Below are positions 14,839-20,502 of a DNA stretch of 31,561 bases, in pieces. The translations under genes and the position numbers were made by a program. The number at the start of each line of letters is the position of its first letter. Positions within the stretch are counted from its first letter, which is position 1. Under the pieces are notes generated by a model. That model saw only the letters and a list, made by a program, of their open reading frames with translations, searched no databases and was not told the DNA's origin. Source of the DNA: UM-FILTER-49-7 sp964599895 (GTDB lineage: Bacteria; Acidobacteriota; Holophagae; Thermotomaculales; Thermotomaculaceae); NCBI GenBank assembly GCA_964599895.1, contig CAZRHT010000035.1, positions 1-31,561 on the forward strand, read 5' to 3'.

Positions 14839-16383
14839 ATGAGAAAAGCGAAGCGTAAACAGATCCTATATTTAAGGTCTCTGAGGGGCCTTGTCCTTGG
14901 ACTCATGCTGATCACACTGGCAGTTTCAACAACATGGGCAAGGGGAAAACGGGTCTTTGGCGTTAAGAGGGCCATTCCCCATGCCCTTAAAGGGGAAATT
15001 TTCCTGATTCCCAAAGGGACACAGCATCTCAGAAGCATTCGCTGGGATAATCCCGTTGGCACGATCTACACCGAAGAACTGGACATTCCCAAACGGGATT
15101 TTCGGGAAGGATTTCCCGGCATTACTGACCGGTTCGAATGGTTTGCGATTCGTTACACCGGCTCCTTTCACGTAATGGAAGAGGGGAAATACCGATTCAC
15201 TCTCCGTTCCGATGACGGCTCCCGCCTCTACATTGACAAGCAACTGGTCGTGAATAACGATGGCGCCCACCCCGCCCGCACAAAGAATGGCAGCATTCGC
15301 CTGTCGGAAGGAAACCACACTGTCCGGGTGGAGTACTTTCAGGGGCCCCGTTTTTCTGTTGCGCTCCAACTCTGGATCCTGCCACCGGGTGGTCGGGCTA
15401 TTATTTTTCGGATGGACAAGCCGGTGGGAAGAGGGAACTGCCCCTTCGGGAACGTGTGGGAAACCGGCAGTAACAAGTTCACCGGCACACTCTATGAAGT
15501 TTCCCGCGGGTACGTGTTGAAGCCCGGACGATCCCGGGGGGAAAGAATTCTCGGCACATTGTACACGGACAAGCTGGATATTCGGGCCAGGCATTTCGAC
15601 AGGGGATTCCCCTTCATTACGGACCGCTATAACTGGTTCATGATTCGCTACACCGGACGATTCTCAGTTCCGGAAGCCGGTGATTATGCGTTTTCCGTTC
15701 TGGCTGATGACGGAGCCATTTTGTATGTTGATGGACAGATGGTTGTCGACAACGGGGGCATGCACGCTCCCCACACCCGTTCCGGCAGGATCCACCTGTA
15801 CACAGGCAGTCACGACATCCGGGTGGACTATTTTCAGGCTACAGATCGGGTAGCGCTCCAGCTCTTTATTACGCCACCAAATCGGGACAGCATGGCTTTT
15901 GTTCCCGGGACACTCATCCTACCAGCCCTTCCTGCTCCCCCGGCTCCCACGCCTGGTCCGGCAACCATTGTGGGTTCAAATCGGCCAGTCACATCAGATA
16001 CTGCCATTATGAAAGAAAAACAGGGGCTCGTGGATTTTGTTTCCCAGGGTGAAGCCTTCCGGGGAGATGGTTTCCCGGATTCTCATATTGAGATGGAAAT
16101 ACCGAGCCCCTCTTCAATCCAGTGGATTTCCGTGGAGAATTCAGACGGCTTTCCTTCCCGCTGGGACACAATACCGGGAAATAACGGCTGGGCACTGGCA
16201 GTGACAATGGACGGACTGCGACAAAACAGCCCGGACGGAAGCGTTCACTTTTCCACTACCAGGCCTCATTGCCATCTGGATCTATACATGCAGGACAACG
16301 GTTCCATATCCGCAGGATTGACCCACTATACCGTGTCGGTCGGTCTCGCAGACGGTACCGTCTTGACTTATCCCGTCAGTTAG
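14839..16383 (+). CDS. Secreted double PA14-domain protein
   Basis: A 514-residue exported protein. AGGGAG precedes the ATG, and the N-terminus is a signal peptide with a basic start (MRKAKRKQ), a hydrophobic core and cleavage near TWARG. Two homologous PA14-type beta-barrels follow, about residues 65-190 and 235-360. Both contain FxxGFPxITDRxxWFxIRYTGxF, the DDG calcium-type turn, LYxDxQxVV, and VxYFQ. A proline-rich linker (APPAPTPGPA) leads to a C-terminal beta domain of about 125 residues that I do not recognise. PA14 domains bind carbohydrate or sit beside glycosidases, adhesins and toxins, so surface binding of a glycan is a fair guess. No catalytic domain is visible. It converges with the cassette to its right. 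Confidence 0.85.
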   Translation: MRKAKRKQILYLRSLRGLVLGLMLITLAVSTTWARGKRVFGVKRAIPHALKGEIFLIPKGTQHLRSIRWDNPVGTIYTEELDIPKRDFREGFPGITDRFEWFAIRYTGSFHVMEEGKYRFTLRSDDGSRLYIDKQLVVNNDGAHPARTKNGSIRLSEGNHTVRVEYFQGPRFSVALQLWILPPGGRAIIFRMDKPVGRGNCPFGNVWETGSNKFTGTLYEVSRGYVLKPGRSRGERILGTLYTDKLDIRARHFDRGFPFITDRYNWFMIRYTGRFSVPEAGDYAFSVLADDGAILYVDGQMVVDNGGMHAPHTRSGRIHLYTGSHDIRVDYFQATDRVALQLFITPPNRDSMAFVPGTLILPALPAPPAPTPGPATIVGSNRPVTSDTAIMKEKQGLVDFVSQGEAFRGDGFPDSHIEMEIPSPSSIQWISVENSDGFPSRWDTIPGNNGWALAVTMDGLRQNSPDGSVHFSTTRPHCHLDLYMQDNGSISAGLTHYTVSVGLADGTVLTYPVS

Positions 16384-16475
16384 GGATGACACACGAAGGG
16401 TGCCGTGGATGGTTGAACTTGTCTTGTCCTGATATGGGTTGATACCTATGCCAAGTTTGGGACCGGGTCCATCTC

Positions 16476-16499
16476 TTTAACAATAGCCCCTGTGTCCCC
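16476..16499 (+). repeat. Intergenic C-rich repeat, copy C (diverged)
   Basis: TTTAACAATAGCCCC then TGTGTCCCC. It shares TT-AACAA, CCCC and TGTCCCCT with copy B, with a few changes and one shift. It lies 12 bases beyond the stop codon of the last gene of the cysteine/propeller cassette, inverted relative to copy B at the other end. Confidence 0.4.
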
Positions 16500-16511
16500 T
16501 GAATTATTGGG

Positions 16512-17624
16512 TCATTTGTATGCTTTTATCTTGCTGCCTAAAATTGCTGTTTTGGGAAACAGAACCAGTTTGCATGTATCAGGGTCGGCTTCATTGAGGA
16601 ATGCAATGTTTTCAGCGTCAGCGATCATGGGTTTCATGACAGCATTTTTCTGCTCATACTGCGTGATTGTCATTGACTGAAAATTCAGAACATTATAGAG
16701 AATGTCGAAGCTCTCATCATTGTTGTAATGAAAATAGCAAAAGTAGTACTGTTCATCCAATCCAAAGAACCTAGCTCCCTTGGGAACATATTTGTATTTG
16801 CTCTGTTTTTGTCTCCAATCTGAGCCTTTTCCCTCTGCCTTTGGTTGATAATAGGCATATTTCTCCGGTATATCAATTGTAATGGATGTGGTTTTCCTGG
16901 TTTTGATCTGCGTAACAGGGACTGCCATCTTTTTCTGTTCAGTATTGAAATTCACGGCTGTTAATTGGATGATATAATGCTCTCCTTCTACACGGCACAC
17001 ACAATTGTCATAACTCTGGCATGTCTGTGGATATTCTTTCCCCTTTACCTGAATCAGTTCATCATAGCCGGTAAAGTCCTCATTCAATGTCCCTATGTAG
17101 GTGTCTGTCGTTATCGGGAACTTTGAAGAATTTCTCTTGATGTGCGGCAAATCTCGATAGACTGAATTCTGAACAATCCACTTGTCACCCATCTTGCCCA
17201 GAAAATCCCTTTCTCCAAAATCAAACTCCATCCCCAGCTTTTTCACAAGAATAATATCGTCCAGCCTGATTGAATTCTCCTGATAAGTATATGTTAATAA
17301 TTTGCCTGACCGAATATCGTAAAGATAGAAATAACTCCCATCAGTAAACGCATCTCGAAGATTTTTAAATTGATCAGGGCCAGTCCCCTTTTTCCCCACA
17401 GGAAGCGCCTCTTTTCTGACCAGATCATAAATAACACCAGATTCATAAAGTTGGGGAGCATAGTAAAACAACACACGCATTTCAGGCATGTAGACGATCC
17501 GGCCCACTTCAAACAATTTAACCTGCTGATTAAAACGATCTACATCCAGTTTCAACTCCTCTGCCTGACATTTACCTGCCATGAACAGAAGCGTCAACCC
17601 TATCATGAGACAAAAACGCTTCAA
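16512..17624 (-). CDS. Secreted six-bladed propeller-like protein, paralogue B
   Basis: A 370-residue exported protein. The start is a TTG at 17624: GGGAGG lies seven bases upstream and the product then begins with KRFCLMIGLTLLFMAGKCQA, a clean signal peptide. The body is beta-rich with propeller features, such as VGKKGTGPDQFKNLRDAFTDGSYFYLYD, similar to the G-x-G-x-G-P-x-x-F blades of secreted six-bladed NHL/TolB-like proteins. It is a paralogue of the preceding gene: the last 80 residues align closely (GARFFGLDEQYYFCYFHY..., MKPMIADAENIAF, DTCKLVLF). It is the last gene of a four-gene leftward cassette, 83 bases after its paralogue. No catalytic residues are evident. It may bind or present the small cysteine-rich proteins made upstream; this is speculation. 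Confidence 0.75.
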   Translation of the reverse strand: MKRFCLMIGLTLLFMAGKCQAEELKLDVDRFNQQVKLFEVGRIVYMPEMRVLFYYAPQLYESGVIYDLVRKEALPVGKKGTGPDQFKNLRDAFTDGSYFYLYDIRSGKLLTYTYQENSIRLDDIILVKKLGMEFDFGERDFLGKMGDKWIVQNSVYRDLPHIKRNSSKFPITTDTYIGTLNEDFTGYDELIQVKGKEYPQTCQSYDNCVCRVEGEHYIIQLTAVNFNTEQKKMAVPVTQIKTRKTTSITIDIPEKYAYYQPKAEGKGSDWRQKQSKYKYVPKGARFFGLDEQYYFCYFHYNNDESFDILYNVLNFQSMTITQYEQKNAVMKPMIADAENIAFLNEADPDTCKLVLFPKTAILGSKIKAYK

Positions 17625-17707
17625 AACAACACCTCCCTTCCGGTAAGAAACAGGAAAAAAGAAGAGGATGCGATAAGCAAACGACGATTCCATCCTACTT
17701 CTTTCAG

Positions 17708-18796
17708 TCAATTCATCAGAGCTGCCTTATCAACAACGACCAAATCACAAGTGTCTTTTTCTTCATTGCATTTGACGTAGGCAATTTGACGACTGTCCGC
17801 CATAATCGGTGTCATGGAGCTCTTTTTCTGTTCAAACTGCTTCACCTTACCCGTCGAAAAATCCAGCATGGTGAACAAGATGTCAACTGTCTTATCCGGA
17901 TAATAGTGGTTATAGCAAAAATAGAAATTTTCATCCAGCCCCTGAAATCTTGCCCCCCACGGTACAAATTTGAATTTGCTGAGCTTGAGTCGTTCCCTCA
18001 TGTCTATGTCGTGATCCAATGCCTGAAACTCAGTGAATTTCTCAGGAATCCGAACCGGAATATTTCTTGCGGACCTCTGTTGTACGTCAACAACAGCAAC
18101 ATTCATGGTCCCAGACTCAGGGTCAAAGTTCGCAGCATTGAGAATCACCACAAAATATTTCCCTTTGGCCCGGCACAGATACGAATCTGCAGACATAGCC
18201 ATTTGTGGATACCCCTTCCCCTCTTTATAATACAACTCTTTGTATTGGGAAAAGTCCGAATTTGAGACTCCTACAGATAAGCTGAGCGCCAGACGACCTC
18301 GCCTGGAGATTGTGACCGGGTCTGGAAATACCAAATATTGGACTATCCAATCATCACCTGATTTGCCCAGAACCTCAATACTTTGATGTCTCTTCCCTTC
18401 CCTGCCAACAGGGTTTCTGATCTGGATAATATCGTCCAGTTTGAATTGGTCAGCGTCCAACCGATACTTGAGTAGTTTTTTCTTTGTTGAATCGAACAGG
18501 TATGCATAGACGCCATCCGAGAACAGATTACGTTCCACCCCGAATTCTTCCGGATTATTCCCTTTCCTGCCCAGCGTACGTACAGTATTTGACAACAAGT
18601 CGACCATAAAAATCTGATCTGCCATATGATACGGAAAATACTCCAACATACCGATTTCAGACAGATATTTAACCCGTGCCGCTTCATAAAATGTAATGTT
18701 GGAAGATAATTTTTCCGCATTCAATTGAAAGTTCTGACCATGAAGAGGGCAAATTATCCCCAAGAAGACAAAAAGAGCGGTGATTAGTTTCATCAT
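17708..18796 (-). CDS. Secreted six-bladed propeller-like protein, paralogue A
   Basis: A 362-residue exported protein, paralogue of the next gene downstream. The ATG at 18796 overlaps the stop of the small cysteine-rich gene as ATGA, so the two are translationally coupled (an ATG one codon later is also possible). The signal peptide is MMKLITALFVFLGIICPLHGQ. Propeller-like blades include TLGRKGNNPEEFGVERNLFSDGVYAYLFD, WIVQYLVFPDP and FKFVPWGARFQGLDENFYFCYNHY. The C-terminal QFEQKKSSMTPIMADSRQIAYV and DTCDLVVV blocks match paralogue B nearly position for position. It is not a recognised enzyme. In Bacteroidetes, small secreted NVEALA-type peptides often sit beside similar propeller lipoproteins, so a peptide-propeller pairing has some precedent. 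Confidence 0.76.
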   Translation of the reverse strand: MMKLITALFVFLGIICPLHGQNFQLNAEKLSSNITFYEAARVKYLSEIGMLEYFPYHMADQIFMVDLLSNTVRTLGRKGNNPEEFGVERNLFSDGVYAYLFDSTKKKLLKYRLDADQFKLDDIIQIRNPVGREGKRHQSIEVLGKSGDDWIVQYLVFPDPVTISRRGRLALSLSVGVSNSDFSQYKELYYKEGKGYPQMAMSADSYLCRAKGKYFVVILNAANFDPESGTMNVAVVDVQQRSARNIPVRIPEKFTEFQALDHDIDMRERLKLSKFKFVPWGARFQGLDENFYFCYNHYYPDKTVDILFTMLDFSTGKVKQFEQKKSSMTPIMADSRQIAYVKCNEEKDTCDLVVVDKAALMN

Positions 18797-19026
18797 TGCA
18801 TGGCTTCCTGAAAACACCTATCCGTGCACCTTTGCCAGGCAGTTGTGCATCTTAATGTGTCTCTCAGGTCTCGGTTATTACCGGAATAGGCAATACAAAA
18901 CTCGTATGAAAGGTTACATCCGTCCAGACAGGCTTCTGCACTGAACTCAAAATCATAAGCCCTTACGGCCAGGGCTGATACCAAGATCCCTAAAGACACT
19001 GCCAGTACAAGAATTTTCTTCTTCAT
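18793..19026 (-). CDS. Small secreted twin-CX3C cysteine protein 2
   Basis: A 77-residue product (80 if the ATG at 19035 is used; the one at 19026 has AAGGA and GGAG better placed). A Sec signal peptide (MKKKILVLAVSLGILVSALAVRA) ends near residue 23. The mature part of about 54 residues has six cysteines at 33, 37, 44, 60, 67 and 71, spaced CX3CX6C-X15-CX6CX3C. The pattern is a mirror image, which fits two antiparallel helices tied by three disulfides, as in small-Tim or CHCH-type helical hairpins. No known family is recognised. It is coupled by a four-base overlap to propeller A. It probably acts in the periplasm or outside the cell. Confidence 0.8.
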   Translation of the reverse strand: MKKKILVLAVSLGILVSALAVRAYDFEFSAEACLDGCNLSYEFCIAYSGNNRDLRDTLRCTTAWQRCTDRCFQEAMQ

Positions 19027-19043
19027 GTTCTCCATCCTTACAA

Positions 19044-19277
19044 TTACTGCTCACAATAGTACGTCGCATAACACATTCTATTGCATGCCGACATGGTTTC
19101 TTCACATGTTGAGTCCTGCATACCAAGCCTTTCACTGAAGTGCTTGCACTCCTGATAGAAAAACTTACAGCCTAAAGTACAGCTAACCCATTCGTCATTG
19201 CCCCCATTCGCAGCAAACGCAAAAGATGACATGACCATCAAAAATACAACCAACACTCTCTTCGAAAGACGTTTCAT
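19044..19277 (-). CDS. Small secreted twin-CX3C cysteine protein 1
   Basis: Also 77 residues, starting at the ATG at 19277 with AGGAG eight bases upstream. The signal peptide is MKRLSKRVLVVFLMVMSSFAFA. Mature cysteines lie at 33, 37, 44, 58, 65 and 69, plus an extra one at 75: CX3CX6C-X13-CX6CX3C-X5-C. The first three fall at the same residue numbers as in protein 2, though the rest of the sequence has diverged. First gene of the cassette, 17 bases before protein 2. The odd seventh cysteine could allow dimerisation or attachment to a partner. No family recognised; coding status is supported by ribosome site, signal peptide and the shared cysteine plan. Confidence 0.8.
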   Translation of the reverse strand: MKRLSKRVLVVFLMVMSSFAFAANGGNDEWVSCTLGCKFFYQECKHFSERLGMQDSTCEETMSACNRMCYATYYCEQ

Positions 19278-19332
19278 TTGCCAATCTCCTGTAAATTCTA
19301 AGATACTGTAAGTGTCCACTGAGAATGATTAA

Positions 19333-19361
19333 AGACTATCGTACACTGTGCCCAACGTCAA
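19333..19361 (-). promoter_or_regulatory. Promoter of the cysteine/propeller cassette
   Basis: On the minus strand TTGACG (19356-19361), 17-base spacer, TAGTCT (19333-19338). The leader would be about 50 bases to the first ATG. The -35 is good, the -10 weak, which suggests an activator or low expression. Confidence 0.4.
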
Positions 19362-19412
19362 CTATTTTTTCTAATGTTCGACAATTATAATTACCGAATT
19401 TCAAATAGCCTA

Positions 19413-19438
19413 GGGGACAGTGGGGGTTGTTGAATAAC
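19413..19438 (-). repeat. Intergenic C-rich repeat, copy B
   Basis: Read on the minus strand it is GTTATTCAACAACCCC, then CACTGTCCCC. It pairs with copy A at 2537-2561, differing at two bases plus one extra C. It stands just upstream of the cassette promoter, inverted relative to copy C at the cassette's other end. Confidence 0.55.
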
Positions 19439-19581
19439 TCTGTAAAACCAGACAGATAATCTTCATTCTGTTCTCCTGCTACTTCTGAATTGACCATTCT
19501 GTGAAATTTCCTGAATGGACCCCGGGGAAACCCGTCCCTTCCTTAACGACTGTTCACGACCCTGAAGTTGCCTGAAAGGTC

Positions 19582-19610
19582 TGGAACTTTTCAGTCAGAT
19601 CAGATATACT
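19582..19610 (+). promoter_or_regulatory. Promoter of the MBL gene, likely leaderless
   Basis: TGGAAC (19582-19587), 17-base spacer, TATACT (19605-19610). The A of the ATG at 19617 lies seven bases after the -10 box, where transcription should begin. There is no Shine-Dalgarno sequence. Confidence 0.45.
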
Positions 19611-19616
19611 GTTGGC

Positions 19617-20414
19617 ATGAGTGAGCATTCATTCACTATTCATGAAATAGAAGGTTACATCGCGTCAATCTTTCTGGTGGAATCGAAAGAAGGGCTGTTA
19701 CTGCTGGACGGGGGATGCCGGGGCGATGCCAAACGGATTGAGGATTTTATCACCGGAACTCTGCACCGGCCCATGGGGGACCTGCGCCTGATGCTGGTCA
19801 GTCATATGCACCCGGACCATGCCGGAGGCGCTCCGATTCTGAGAAAGAACTTTGGTATTCCAATCGCCGCCCATCATCTTGTTGATAACTGGTACAGGGG
19901 GTGGCGTGGCTGGCTTCAAAACCGCGTTGATCGACATCTGGCCCAGTTCTCTGCCCGTAGAAACGGAAAGAAACGGGAATCGGTCAGATATTCCCGAAAA
20001 ATTCACCCGGAATTTCCACTGAAAGATGGCGATGTTTTACCCGGATTTCCGGATTGGAAAGTGCTGGTTCTTCCGGGACATACTTTGTTTGACAGTTGCC
20101 TTTTCAACGGTAGTGAATCGGTTTTTTATGCCGCAGACATGGTATTGTTCATGAATGGGAAGTTCATGTTGCCATTTCCTGTTCCCTTTCCGGAAAAAAT
20201 GCGGGCTTCCTTGAATCGCCTCTCGGAACTGAAAGCAGAAACGCTCCTCCTTGCCCACGGCGGGAAACTCTCTTCAGTTGATTTTTCCACCCTGATGAAG
20301 ACGATGGAAGAACAGATCGGTGAAATAAACAATCCGATGTTTCAACGTCTCGCTCCTTTTACTGCGATTGGTCCGGAAATAAGAAAAGACCGGCGACAAC
20401 ACCGCTCCACATAA
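19617..20414 (+). CDS. MBL-fold metallo-hydrolase
   Basis: A 265-residue metallo-beta-lactamase fold hydrolase, probably cytoplasmic. The binuclear metal site is complete: HMHPDH (His63, His65, Asp67, His68), His155 in LPGHT, Asp174 in YAADM, and His214 in LAHGG. It resembles glyoxalase II/lactonase-like members. An inserted basic, aromatic helix (WYRGWRGWLQNRVDRHL, about residues 92-108) may shape the substrate pocket. The gene has no ribosome site and a -10 box seven bases upstream, so a leaderless message is likely. It is separated from the TPR gene by its own promoter. Natural substrate unknown. Confidence 0.9.
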   Translation: MSEHSFTIHEIEGYIASIFLVESKEGLLLLDGGCRGDAKRIEDFITGTLHRPMGDLRLMLVSHMHPDHAGGAPILRKNFGIPIAAHHLVDNWYRGWRGWLQNRVDRHLAQFSARRNGKKRESVRYSRKIHPEFPLKDGDVLPGFPDWKVLVLPGHTLFDSCLFNGSESVFYAADMVLFMNGKFMLPFPVPFPEKMRASLNRLSELKAETLLLAHGGKLSSVDFSTLMKTMEEQIGEINNPMFQRLAPFTAIGPEIRKDRRQHRST

Positions 20415-20446
20415 CAAAACATGTTTTCCTTTTTTGTGAGTCTCCA

Positions 20447-20475
20447 TTGACCGCAACAGTGGGTTATGTTATATT
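20447..20475 (+). promoter_or_regulatory. Promoter of the TPR gene
   Basis: TTGACC (20447-20452), 17-base spacer, TATATT (20470-20475), about 20 bases ahead of an AAGGGAAAGG ribosome region. Both boxes are one base from consensus. Confidence 0.7.
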
Positions 20476-20502
20476 TTCATCTGTTCTAAACAAGGGAAAG
20501 GT

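Larger units (their letters stand above)
19278..19616. other. Intergenic region between the cysteine/propeller cassette and the MBL gene
   Basis: About 340 bases without a credible gene. It holds the leftward cassette promoter (19333-19361), repeat copy B (19413-19438) and, at its right end, the MBL promoter (19582-19610). The stretch 19440-19560 shows nothing I can name. Confidence 0.6.
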
